64,000 bases of DNA from positions 3,596,001-3,660,000 of the forward strand of contig OY762280.1 of NCBI GenBank assembly GCA_963665525.1, in the 5' to 3' direction. The notes beneath the pieces are model-generated. The model was not told the DNA's origin. It saw only the letters and a program-made list of their open reading frames with translations, and did no database searches. Made by a program: the position numbers and the translations under genes. The stretch comes from UBA12077 sp963665525 (GTDB lineage: Bacteria; Bacteroidota; Bacteroidia; Bacteroidales; UBA12077). This document shows, piece by piece, positions 55,112-63,440 of the stretch (its first letter is position 1; every line of letters begins with the position of its first letter).

Positions 55112-55630
55112 ATGAAAATTTTACTCGTAAAATTAGTTTTTATTATAGCATTAGGGAACCCAGAAATAGATTGTAATACAACACACAGTTCTAATTCTGC
55201 AAGTGCCAATTTAGATGAACTACAGCAAATTGAAAGTTTAATTCGTAAAAAAGCTGGAGCTGAATTTAATAAGAATAGCAAAAATTCCTTTGAACTTAAT
55301 GGTTATAACGTTTTTACAGAAGTAACTGTTCGTAATTATGGTCCAAGCACTTATGAAGAATCATTTTTTGATGTTAATAATCCAAATCATATCTATAAGA
55401 TGCGTCTTGTAAAAAACACTTATGGTGAGATTGAATTAGCAGTTTTAATACATGGCGAAGAAGGTATCGAAAATTACCATGCTTGCTTTGATGAAGATGG
55501 TGAGATGTTTGAAGAAGATCCATGGGGACAAGAAGAAAACTACACCACAGAAATTTTTAATGTCTATAAGAAATATCGAGATATATACTCAAAACGGGTT
55601 GATGCATTAGCACAAAAGAGCTTAGATTAA
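55112..55630 (+). CDS. Small exported protein of unknown function
   Basis: 172 residues that I do not recognise. The N-terminus is a short hydrophobic helix (MKILLVKLVFIIALGNP) that could be a weak signal peptide, followed by a Ser/Asn-rich patch (THSSNSASANLDELQQ). The rest is acidic and mixed alpha/beta, with YGPSTYEESFFDVNNPNHIYKM and EDPWGQEENYTTEIFNVYKK. The only Cys pair is Cys25 and a later one in YHACFDEDG. The stop codon lies inside the terminator hairpin shared with the convergent xth gene. There are no co-oriented close neighbours. It is preceded by 197 bases after the typA terminator in which I saw no promoter consensus. Confidence 0.75.
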   Translation: MKILLVKLVFIIALGNPEIDCNTTHSSNSASANLDELQQIESLIRKKAGAEFNKNSKNSFELNGYNVFTEVTVRNYGPSTYEESFFDVNNPNHIYKMRLVKNTYGEIELAVLIHGEEGIENYHACFDEDGEMFEEDPWGQEENYTTEIFNVYKKYRDIYSKRVDALAQKSLD

Positions 55631-55643
55631 CTAAGCTCTTTTT
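55614..55643. terminator. Bidirectional terminator between the small exported protein and xth
   Basis: AAAGAGCTTAG pairs with CTAAGCTCTTT around a five-base loop. A T run follows on the plus strand and an A/T-rich tail on the minus strand. The stop codon of the plus-strand gene lies in the loop. Confidence 0.85.
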
Positions 55644-55645
55644 AT

Positions 55646-56416
55646 TTAAAATTCTATTTCAACAACTACAGGACAATGATCTGAATGATGCACATCCTGC
55701 AAAATAGTTGCATTTTTCAATTGAAATCTTAGTGGTTCTGAAATCATGTGATAATCAATTCTCCATCCTAAATTCTTAGCTCTGGCTCCTGCTCTATAAC
55801 TCCACCAGCTATATTGTTCTGCTTGTGTATTATATTCACGAAAAGTATCAATATATCCACTGGCAATAAATTGATCTACCCATTCTCTTTCTTCTGGTAA
55901 AAATCCTGATGTTTTTTTATGTCGCTCAGGATGATTGATGTCTATTGGCTTATGGCAAATATTAAAATCACCACTTACGATTATTTTAGGCCGTTCCTTT
56001 TTCAATCTATCAACATGTTTCTGAAAATCGGCCAGATATTCCATTTTATAATCTTGACGAACAGTACCAGTAGTTCCTGAAGGGAAATAAGAATTAATCA
56101 TTGTAATATCACCGAAATCAGCCCGAATTGTTCTGCCCTCAACATCATATTTCTCTATGCCTAAACCTTTTATTACCTGATCCGGCTCTTCTTTACTTAA
56201 AATAGCAACACTACTATAACCTTTTTTCTCGGCAGAAAACCAATAATGCTTATAACCTAAATCATCAAAAGCCTGTGTTTCCACCTGATCTTTATGTGCT
56301 TTTGTTTCCTGAATTAAAACAATATCTGGGTTGGCCTCTTTTAACCAATCTACAAAACCTTTATTGAGCGCAGCACGAATACCATTCACATTATATGAAA
56401 CGATCTTTTTTGTCAT
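55646..56416 (-). CDS. xth: Exodeoxyribonuclease III
   Basis: 256 residues, the ExoA/ExoIII length. Motifs of the Mg-dependent EEP family: SYNVNGIRAALNKGF, VLIQETKAH with the metal-binding Glu, GDFNICHKPIDINHPE, the WRIDYHMISEPL segment and the terminal HHSDHCPVVVEI with the catalytic Asp-His. It repairs abasic sites and 3' blocks. It is convergent with the small unknown gene, sharing its terminator, and divergent from rsgA. No partner repair gene is near. Confidence 0.96.
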   Translation of the reverse strand: MTKKIVSYNVNGIRAALNKGFVDWLKEANPDIVLIQETKAHKDQVETQAFDDLGYKHYWFSAEKKGYSSVAILSKEEPDQVIKGLGIEKYDVEGRTIRADFGDITMINSYFPSGTTGTVRQDYKMEYLADFQKHVDRLKKERPKIIVSGDFNICHKPIDINHPERHKKTSGFLPEEREWVDQFIASGYIDTFREYNTQAEQYSWWSYRAGARAKNLGWRIDYHMISEPLRFQLKNATILQDVHHSDHCPVVVEIEF

Positions 56417-56499
56417 AATTCATTTTATTTAATTCTTAACAAATATGGGAATAATATTGAAATATTTAATACTTTCGTAACTGTTCAAAAAGATAAGTT

Positions 56500-57429
56500 T
56501 TGAAAAAAGGATTAGTAACAAAATCAACGGGTAGTTGGTATTCTTTAAAAGATACTGAAACCAGTGAAATTATCAATTGTAATATTCGTGGGAAACTACG
56601 AATTCAAGGAATAAAAAGCACCAATCCGGTTGCTGTTGGTGATTTTGTTGAATATGAAATACCTGACAACTCTGAAACAGGAGTAATAAAAAATGTTTTA
56701 GACAGAAAAAATTACATCATTCGAAAATCAACTAATCTTTCGAAACAAACTCATATTCTGGCAGCAAATATCGATCAGGCAATTCTTTTAGTAACCATTG
56801 CGTATCCCGAAACTTATCCCATATTCATTGATCGTTTCTTAATAACTGCCGAAGCATATAGAATTCCTGCAAAATTAATTTTCAATAAAGTTGATTTATA
56901 TAACGAGAAACAAACCGAATATTTAAACAAATTAATCAAGATATACTCAGATGCCGGGTATGAATGTATCGCAAGCTCAGTTATTAAACAAACTAATATT
57001 GATGTCGTTAAATCGCTATTAAAAGATAAAACATCCTTAATTGCTGGAAATTCAGGGGTTGGAAAATCATCATTAATTAACCTGATTGATCCAAGCATGA
57101 ATTTAAAAACTTCTGAAATATCCGATTATCATAAATCGGGAAAACACACTACAACTTTTGCAGAAATGTTTGATCTCTCAATTGGGGGTCATATCATTGA
57201 TACACCAGGAATTAGGGGGTTTGGATTACATGACATTCAGAACGAAGAATTATTTCATTTCTTTCCAGAAATATTTAAAATATCAGAGAACTGCAAATAT
57301 CATAACTGCACACATGTACACGAACCAGGATGTGCTGTAAAAAAAGCCATTGAAGAAGGAAGTATAAGTCAATTAAGATATGAAAATTATCTTAGCATTT
57401 TATTCGATGACGAATCAAAACATCGTTAA
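56500..57429 (+). CDS. rsgA: Ribosome small subunit-dependent GTPase A
   Basis: 309 residues from a TTG start at 56500-56502; no ATG precedes the conserved LVTKSTGSWY segment in this frame, so the TTG is the best choice. Features: N-terminal OB fold (about 1-75), circularly permuted GTPase with NKVD (129-132) before the P-loop GNSGVGKS (183-190) and DTPGIRGFGL, and a C-terminal zinc-binding region CKYHNCTHVHEPGC. RsgA checks late 30S assembly. Its stop codon overlaps the start of a 35-residue ORF by one base, and that ORF in turn overlaps the Cache lipoprotein gene, so rsgA appears to lead an operon ending with a hybrid kinase. Confidence 0.95.
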   Translation: MKKGLVTKSTGSWYSLKDTETSEIINCNIRGKLRIQGIKSTNPVAVGDFVEYEIPDNSETGVIKNVLDRKNYIIRKSTNLSKQTHILAANIDQAILLVTIAYPETYPIFIDRFLITAEAYRIPAKLIFNKVDLYNEKQTEYLNKLIKIYSDAGYECIASSVIKQTNIDVVKSLLKDKTSLIAGNSGVGKSSLINLIDPSMNLKTSEISDYHKSGKHTTTFAEMFDLSIGGHIIDTPGIRGFGLHDIQNEELFHFFPEIFKISENCKYHNCTHVHEPGCAVKKAIEEGSISQLRYENYLSILFDDESKHR

Positions 57430-57536
57430 TGAAAAAAAAACTTACATTCAAATTCATTTCAATTGCTTTTATCACAAATCTTTTAACCATTCTGTTTTTT
57501 TTTATAACTTGTAAGACTTTAACGCAGCCTATATAA
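57429..57536 (+). CDS. Small lipoprotein-like ORF (35 residues) between rsgA and the Cache lipoprotein
   Basis: The ATG at 57429-57431 shares its A with the rsgA stop (TAATG), and the stop TAA at 57534-57536 shares its last A with the next gene's ATG. Both junctions therefore have the one-base overlap typical of coupled translation. The peptide begins MKKKLTFKF, has a long hydrophobic stretch (residues about 9-26), and then FFFITCKT, where Cys28 could be a lipobox cysteine, leaving only an eight-residue tail (CKTLTQPI). It could be a tiny lipoprotein or a membrane micropeptide, or a coupling leader. I found no recognisable homologue. Real translation is likely on the double overlap, but function is unknown. 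Confidence 0.6.
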   Translation: MKKKLTFKFISIAFITNLLTILFFFITCKTLTQPI

Positions 57537-58525
57537 TGATGAAAAGATTAGTTTTATGCATATTGATTTCTTCGATTATCTTTTTATCCTGTAATAATAA
57601 TTCCAGTAATGACCTCAACTTCCAACATCTTGAACATGTTGCCGCTTGCATTAACAATGATCTTACCTCAGTAAAAAATGATATAATAAATCTTGCCAGT
57701 GCTGTACAATATAAAATACCTTTTTATAAGGACTTAAACGAAACATTATCAGACAGGTATTATATTCATCCAGGTGAAATACTCTATTATACAAATTCTA
57801 CCATTCAATCGGCAGCATATTTACCTGCCAATAAGAATTTAACACCTCAACTTAAAAAGCTCATAAAAAATAGTGAGTTACTGGATACCTTTTTTGTAAA
57901 TACTCTTATAAATAATCCTTTGCTATCGCAGGTTTACTTTCTTGATACCAACTCATTTTTACGTATTTATCCATACATTGATGTTGTTAGTTACCTGAAA
58001 AGTTCCATTGATTTAACCCGTCTGAATTCATACCAAACAGTTAAAAACCAACCTTTCATTCAAGATCGAGCTTACTGGGCTAATCAACCATTTGCAGATC
58101 CATATGGCAGAGGTTGGATAGTTTCATGCATAGAACCTATATATTACAGAGAGCAGTTCATTGGAATGATATCTGGTGATATTACTTTACGAAGTATAAA
58201 GAATAAATATTTATCTTCAGATACTGAGCTTATTATTTTAACAGATCATTCAGGAAAAATTATATGTTGTACCAAAGAAGCTGCTAAAATTACGAATGTC
58301 CCACCAATTAGGGAATTCCAGTATTATAAACCTGTTACTGAAGATATTTACGCATTTGATAATCCTTCGCTATTAAATCACAAAAACAAGAAATTTAAAA
58401 ATGCTGTTAAATCCCTGTTATCAGGAAAAAATAAAGCAGTTTTTTACATAGACAGTAAAAAGTATACGATATACAAATCTCAAATAAGAGAAACCAATTG
58501 GTTATTATTAAAAATTATTAATTGA
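57536..58525 (+). CDS. Cache-domain lipoprotein (standalone periplasmic sensor)
   Basis: 329 residues. A lipoprotein signal peptide ends FLSC with lipidation expected at Cys19. The mature part is a single double-Cache-like domain: helix (about 25-60), AYWANQPFADPYGRGWIVSCIEPIYYREQFIGMISGDITL in the middle (typical dCache_1 ligand loop, Arg/Tyr/Trp-rich), and a membrane-distal second half (LIILTDHSGKIICC). There is no transmembrane helix or signalling domain, so it would act as a binding lipoprotein that reports to another protein. The next gene, 12 bases on, is a hybrid kinase with its own extracytoplasmic region, the natural partner. The alternative start at the second ATG (57539) would change only one residue. 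Confidence 0.83.
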   Translation: MMKRLVLCILISSIIFLSCNNNSSNDLNFQHLEHVAACINNDLTSVKNDIINLASAVQYKIPFYKDLNETLSDRYYIHPGEILYYTNSTIQSAAYLPANKNLTPQLKKLIKNSELLDTFFVNTLINNPLLSQVYFLDTNSFLRIYPYIDVVSYLKSSIDLTRLNSYQTVKNQPFIQDRAYWANQPFADPYGRGWIVSCIEPIYYREQFIGMISGDITLRSIKNKYLSSDTELIILTDHSGKIICCTKEAAKITNVPPIREFQYYKPVTEDIYAFDNPSLLNHKNKKFKNAVKSLLSGKNKAVFYIDSKKYTIYKSQIRETNWLLLKIIN

Positions 58526-58537
58526 TACTAGATTATT

Positions 58538-61372
58538 ATGAAAAAATTCTATTATCTCATATCTGCTATTATAATTGTCATTATTGGAGTAAATGCATAT
58601 TATGGTTATCATATATACAGTCAACAATTAAATTTTCATTCAGACATGCTCACTAACCAGGCACAAATTTGTGGTTGGGAAATTGAACAGTCAGGCTACG
58701 AATTTGAAAACGAAATCAATTACATTGTTTTTTCATCAGATATAGCCAACTTCTTTGAAGACTCTGAAAACATTGATTTAAAAGTCAAGAAACTCGAATT
58801 ATTTTATTTTAAGTATCAAAGACTAATAAAGAATATTAAAATCATTGATAACCATAAAAATGTATTCAGCTTATTTAAAGATAAAACCAACCATTTTATT
58901 AGTGACTATTACCCATCGCAAAGACAACAAAAATTGCGAGATAAAGAAACTGTTTTTCTAAATAATGATGGTAGAACCTATATTTATGTGCTGCCAGTAT
59001 TTAAAGATAATGAAACCGTAGTGAATATTCTAATAAAAGCAGATATCAACAATTATATCAATTCTGTTTTTGAGAATTACCACCTTGGAAATACATTGTG
59101 GCAATGGTTAGTAAGCGCAGAAGGAACCATTGTTTCAAATAATCTAACTCGTGATACGATTTCGGTTAGTCATCTTAATAAAATATCTGATGACATTAAA
59201 AATGGTTTTAACGGAACAATTCTGCATAAAGTTGAAACGGTTGATTCAAAAAATGAATATTTATCATCTTACTATCCTTTGCGAATATTAACCTACGATT
59301 TGGGCATCGTTTTTTCTTTAGAAACCAAAATCATTTTAAGCACTGTAATCACAAATTCAATCATTGTTGGGGCCTCTACATCCTTAATTCTTATAGCCAT
59401 AATCATATTCTTCATTTTCTTTATCCGTAAAAAGAAAAAAGAAGAAAAAGCCACTCGTAAAACACTTACTGCCATGCAGGAAATTCTGGAATCTCTTCCT
59501 ATTGGTATTATGATGCTTGGAGAAAATAAAGTAGTAAAAAGCTTAAATAAAACAGCCGTTGAAATTTTTGGCTTAAAAGACGAAAATGAATTAGTTGGTA
59601 AAAACATTACAGATCAATTCTTAATCTCACGAAATTTTCAAGATTCCGACTCCTTCGCATATACTGATAACTTAAATCAGTTTGTTTATTATGATGATAA
59701 CGATAATGAAATCATCATTTATAAGAAAGAAATTCCTTTCATAATGGAAAGCGAAGAAGGTTCTCTTGAAGCCTTTATGGATATAACCCCTGTTGAAATT
59801 GCCAGAAAAAGAGAAGTTGCTGCCAATAAAGCCAAATCTGATTTTCTTGCTAAAATGAGCCATGAAATTAGAACACCATTAAATGGAATTATTGGTATGG
59901 CTAATACTTTAGAAAGTTTAGATTTAAATGATAAACAAACCGATGCTGTAAATATCATCTTAAAATCAGCCGATTTATTACTTTCTATTATCAATGACAT
60001 TCTTGATTTCTCTAAGATTGAAGCAGGCAAAATGATCATTGAAGAAACACCATTTAAGTTACGCGAAGAAGTAGATGCTACTGTCTCTTTATTCAACCCA
60101 AGAGCCCAGGAAAAAGGCATTCAGCTCATATCCGATATAAAAAGTGAAGTGCCCGATGGAATTATAGGAGATCCATTTAGGTTAAAACAAGTTATATCAA
60201 ATTTGATTGGAAATGCGATTAAGTTTACTTACGAAGGGAAAATAGTATTAAGTGTTGAGTTTGTTAAGAAAAACAATAGTTATCTAACTCTCCTTTTTGC
60301 AATTGAAGATACTGGCATCGGTATTCCAAAAGAAAAGTTAAGTGACATTTTTGCTTCGTTCTCACAAGCAGATGGATCAACAACCAGAAAATACGGTGGA
60401 ACTGGTTTAGGAATTACTATATCAAAACAACTCGTTGAGTTAATGGGAGGAGAAATGTGGGTTGAAAGTCCATCTTCTATTTCAACAGACCCTCAGTATA
60501 ATGGATCTAAATTTTCATTTACTATTCAGGTTCATTCTAACGAAAAACTAAGCAAAGAAGTAGATGTTTCCAATATTGTTGATTATAATCAGATTAATGT
60601 TTTGATTGTTAATGATAAACCAGAAGAAGAAAAAACTTTATGGCTCTCATTCACCAGCTTCGAAACAAATAACGAACAAATTAATCCAAAAGATAAAGCC
60701 CTGGAAAAAATAGAAGAAAGCTTAAAATCTAATAAACGCTATCATTTAATACTTATTAAAGATAATGCCAACTTTGACGGAATTGGATTTGCTCGTAAAC
60801 TTCATGAAAAAGGATTGTCAGATAAGTTTTTCATTGCCATTGTCAGTTCAAATGATCAACCGGGTAATTATGTAAAATGCCGAATGAATAATGTCGATTA
60901 TTATTTAATTAAACCCTATGAGGCTTCTGAAGTATTTGAGATATTACAGGATAACTTTACCAATTTAAAAATTAAAGAAAAAGAACTGCCAGAATTAAAT
61001 AGATTAAAAAAGAAAATAAAGATTTTACTTGCCGAAGATAATATTATTAATCAACGTGTGGCACAAACCATTTTTAAGAATCTTGGTTACGAAATTACCA
61101 TCGCCCAGAATGGACAACAGTGTGTTGATACCATAAAAAAAGGTGATTTTGATATTATTTTCATGGATATTATGATGCCCGAGAAAGATGGCCTGGAAGC
61201 TACAGCAGAAATTCGTAGTGCCGGATATAAAATGCCTATTGTTGCAATGACAGCTAATGCCCGTGAAGAAGATAAAACAAAAGCTTTTGATAGTGGTATG
61301 AATCATTATCTTTCAAAACCTGTGAGGATTGAAGAAATAAAAGAAGTCTTGATTAGGTATTTCTCTGAATAA
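58538..61372 (+). CDS. Hybrid histidine kinase with a degenerate receiver followed by a true receiver
   Basis: 944 residues. Transmembrane helix (about 5-24), extracytoplasmic Cache-like region (about 30-265), second helix (about 268-296), PAS (about 305-415), HisKA with His442 in MSHEIRTPLNGIIG, HATPase (NAIKFT, DTGIGI, GGTGLGI), then two receiver-like domains. The first (about 690-805) keeps the fold and the KP motif (IKPYEASEV) but has no clean phospho-acceptor: the aligned site is Lys741-Asp742 in ILIKDNANFDG. The second (about 826-942) is canonical, with Asp877 in FMDIMMPEKDG. There is no HPt or output domain. It follows the Cache lipoprotein by 12 bases and ends the rsgA block. The ligand is unknown. 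Confidence 0.92.
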   Translation: MKKFYYLISAIIIVIIGVNAYYGYHIYSQQLNFHSDMLTNQAQICGWEIEQSGYEFENEINYIVFSSDIANFFEDSENIDLKVKKLELFYFKYQRLIKNIKIIDNHKNVFSLFKDKTNHFISDYYPSQRQQKLRDKETVFLNNDGRTYIYVLPVFKDNETVVNILIKADINNYINSVFENYHLGNTLWQWLVSAEGTIVSNNLTRDTISVSHLNKISDDIKNGFNGTILHKVETVDSKNEYLSSYYPLRILTYDLGIVFSLETKIILSTVITNSIIVGASTSLILIAIIIFFIFFIRKKKKEEKATRKTLTAMQEILESLPIGIMMLGENKVVKSLNKTAVEIFGLKDENELVGKNITDQFLISRNFQDSDSFAYTDNLNQFVYYDDNDNEIIIYKKEIPFIMESEEGSLEAFMDITPVEIARKREVAANKAKSDFLAKMSHEIRTPLNGIIGMANTLESLDLNDKQTDAVNIILKSADLLLSIINDILDFSKIEAGKMIIEETPFKLREEVDATVSLFNPRAQEKGIQLISDIKSEVPDGIIGDPFRLKQVISNLIGNAIKFTYEGKIVLSVEFVKKNNSYLTLLFAIEDTGIGIPKEKLSDIFASFSQADGSTTRKYGGTGLGITISKQLVELMGGEMWVESPSSISTDPQYNGSKFSFTIQVHSNEKLSKEVDVSNIVDYNQINVLIVNDKPEEEKTLWLSFTSFETNNEQINPKDKALEKIEESLKSNKRYHLILIKDNANFDGIGFARKLHEKGLSDKFFIAIVSSNDQPGNYVKCRMNNVDYYLIKPYEASEVFEILQDNFTNLKIKEKELPELNRLKKKIKILLAEDNIINQRVAQTIFKNLGYEITIAQNGQQCVDTIKKGDFDIIFMDIMMPEKDGLEATAEIRSAGYKMPIVAMTANAREEDKTKAFDSGMNHYLSKPVRIEEIKEVLIRYFSE

Positions 61373-61458
61373 ATATAGAAACTACTAACAATAAATTTTT
61401 TTTATTAAACCTAGCTATAGTTATTCGATGGTCATTCAATTGTAAATAGTTACATCAT

Positions 61459-61818
61459 ATGAAATTAGAAGAATTACAAGTTTATCAACTCTCAATGAAA
61501 TTAGGTGAAAGAGTCTGGAATATTATTGTAGAATGGGATTATTTCATTAAAGATACTATTGGTAAACAATTGATAAGAGCTGTTGATTCTATTGCAGCAA
61601 ATTTAAGTGAAGGCTTTGGTCGTTTTCATTATAAAGACTCCAATAAATTCAATTATTACTCCAGAGGATCTCTTTATGAAACAAAAACATGGTTAACAAA
61701 AGCCTATAATAGAAAATTAATTTCTGAAGATGATTACCAATATTTTCAACATGAAATAAATAATATTGGTGTTAAGCTTAATAATTACATTAAATCAATT
61801 GGCAATAAAATTAGCTAA
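61459..61818 (+). CDS. Four-helix-bundle protein (23S rRNA IVP family)
   Basis: 119 residues, all helical. LEELQVYQLSMKLGERVWNI, IGKQLIRAVDSIAANLSEGFGR and the C-terminal helical pair are the signature of the small family first seen inside 23S rRNA intervening sequences and now widespread in Bacteroidota as free genes. Function is unknown; DNA or RNA contact is suspected. It stands alone between the hybrid kinase and an AIM24 gene. The downstream 120 bases hold a degenerate CTATTG repeat. Confidence 0.88.
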   Translation: MKLEELQVYQLSMKLGERVWNIIVEWDYFIKDTIGKQLIRAVDSIAANLSEGFGRFHYKDSNKFNYYSRGSLYETKTWLTKAYNRKLISEDDYQYFQHEINNIGVKLNNYIKSIGNKIS

Positions 61819-61938
61819 ATCACAACCAAATAACTATTGCTGCACTATTGAATAACAACAGAATTGCTATTGAACATTAGCTAAAATAACATACACAAGC
61901 AAAAAAACTTTTAATAAACCAACTACAGGATAAAAAAT

Positions 61939-62706
61939 ATGACATCACACGAAATAGATTATAAAATTATCGGCGATGATATTCAACTTGTAGAAGTTGA
62001 ACTAGATCCAAACGAGACAGTGATAGCAGAGGCGGGAGCTATGTTATATATGGAAGAAGGTATCCATTTTGATACTAAATTAGGCGATGGTTCTACTCCT
62101 AACCAAGGTTTAATGGGAAAGCTTCTTTCTGCAGGAAGCAGGATGTTAACTGGTGAATCGATTTTTATGACACATTTTACCAACCAGGGTTTAGGTAAAA
62201 GAAAAGTATCTTTTGCTGCCCCTTATCCCGGAAAAATTATTCCTGTTGATTTAAAAGAATGTGGAGGACAAATCATTGTCCAAAAAGATGGCTTTTTATG
62301 TGCAGCCATGGGAACAAAAGTGTCTATAACCTTAAATCGTCGTTTAGGAGCAGGACTTCTTGGAGGTGAAGGATTTATATTACAAAAACTCGAAGGTGAT
62401 GGAAAAACTTTTTTACATGCAGGCGGAACAGTCATTGAAAAAACGCTAAATAACGAAACACTAAGAATTGATACAGGATGTATTGTAGCATATGAACCTC
62501 AAATCGATTTCAGTATTGAATCATCAGGGAGTCTTAAATCAATGGTGTTTGGTGGTGAGGGTATTTTCCTGGCTACACTCCGTGGAACAGGAAAAGTTTG
62601 GTTACAATCAATGCCTATTCGTAAGCTTATTCAACGCTTATCTCCAATGGGAGGAAATGCTAAAAAAGGTAGCCAATCCATTTTAGGAAACTTTTTAGAA
62701 GGATAA
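61939..62706 (+). CDS. TIGR00266/AIM24-family protein
   Basis: 255 residues with the beta-rich fold of the family: YKIIGDDIQLVEVELDPNETVIAEAGAML at the N-terminus, LGDGSTPNQGLMGKLLSAGSRMLTGESIFMTHF in the middle, and FGGEGIFLATLRGTGKVWLQSMP near the end. Bacterial members are of unknown function; the mitochondrial homologue AIM24 has a role in inner-membrane architecture. Glycine-rich and lacking a signal peptide. A strong hairpin follows the stop. It is probably monocistronic. Confidence 0.88.
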   Translation: MTSHEIDYKIIGDDIQLVEVELDPNETVIAEAGAMLYMEEGIHFDTKLGDGSTPNQGLMGKLLSAGSRMLTGESIFMTHFTNQGLGKRKVSFAAPYPGKIIPVDLKECGGQIIVQKDGFLCAAMGTKVSITLNRRLGAGLLGGEGFILQKLEGDGKTFLHAGGTVIEKTLNNETLRIDTGCIVAYEPQIDFSIESSGSLKSMVFGGEGIFLATLRGTGKVWLQSMPIRKLIQRLSPMGGNAKKGSQSILGNFLEG

Positions 62707-62725
62707 AATTTAACTATATATTTCA

Positions 62726-62767
62726 ATCCTGACATGTTTTTAATACATGTCAGGATATATTTTTTAT
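62726..62767 (+). terminator. Terminator of the AIM24 gene
   Basis: ATCCTGACATGT pairs perfectly with ACATGTCAGGAT around a seven-base loop, then an A/T spacer and a T run. It lies 20 bases after the stop and upstream of the RAYT gene, so it might alternatively be a REP-like palindrome tied to that gene. Confidence 0.75.
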
Positions 62768-62805
62768 TCGTTTTTTTCTACTCTTGTATTCTAATATTAA
62801 GAAAT

Positions 62806-63408
62806 ATGTTATTTGAGAAAGGGAATTTATATCATATTTATAATCAGGGAAATAATAAGCAGAAAATATTTTTTATTGATGATAATTATCTCTTTTTCCT
62901 TAATAAAATTGAAACATACATTTTACCATATGCCGATATTCTTGCCTGGTGTTTAATGCCTAATCACTTTCATTTAATGCTATTAATAAAAGAAGAAGAA
63001 TTGAATACAAGTGATCCGATGACTTTAAGTCATCAGATCACTAAAAGAACATTGAATAATTCAATAGCAATAATGCTACGGTCATATACAAGAGCAATAA
63101 ATAAACAAAACGGAACAAGTGGTTCGTTATTTCGTCAAAAAACTAAAGCCGAATGTCTAAATTGCCCTAAAGGAATAAAACCATCATTTATTAATAAAAA
63201 TGGAATTACAAGAATAAACATATCAAATCCTGAAAGAGAATATCCCCAGATATGTTTTAATTATATACATCAAAATCCTGTAAAAGCGAATTTAGTTAAA
63301 GAAGAAACGGACTGGGAGTATTCATCAGCTAAAGACTATGCTGGTTTACGTTATGGAAAACTGGTAAACAAACTTATAGCAAAAAATTATCTTATCTTAG
63401 AACCTTAA
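62806..63408 (+). CDS. REP-associated tyrosine transposase (RAYT, IS200/Y1_Tnp type)
   Basis: Read from the ATG at 62806 (200 residues, MLFEKGNLYHIYNQG), which places the conserved first strand at the N-terminus; the frame is open 72 bases further upstream. The HUH motif is HFH (His54, His56) in WCLMPNHFHLML and the nucleophile is Tyr94 in RSYTRAINK. The ending YIHQNPVKANLV is also diagnostic. RAYTs are usually single-copy domesticated enzymes acting on REP palindromes and are not full insertion sequences; I saw no flanking IS ends. A long palindrome lies inside its own coding region. Confidence 0.9.
   Translation: MLFEKGNLYHIYNQGNNKQKIFFIDDNYLFFLNKIETYILPYADILAWCLMPNHFHLMLLIKEEELNTSDPMTLSHQITKRTLNNSIAIMLRSYTRAINKQNGTSGSLFRQKTKAECLNCPKGIKPSFINKNGITRINISNPEREYPQICFNYIHQNPVKANLVKEETDWEYSSAKDYAGLRYGKLVNKLIAKNYLILEP
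63010..63042. repeat. Near-perfect 16-bp-arm palindrome inside the RAYT gene
   Basis: AGTGATCCGATGACTT (63010-63025) is followed, after one base, by AAGTCATCAGATCACT (63027-63042), its reverse complement with one mismatch. It falls within codons of residues about 69-79, between the HUH strand and the catalytic tyrosine helix. Confidence 0.9.
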
Positions 63409-63440
63409 TATCATATTAGGATTGTGCAAAAAAATCAGTT

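Noticed and set aside
62726..62767. Palindrome upstream of the RAYT gene as a REP element.
   Set aside because: Its arms are unrelated to the palindrome inside the RAYT gene, and it has a T run right after the AIM24 stop, so a terminator is the better reading.
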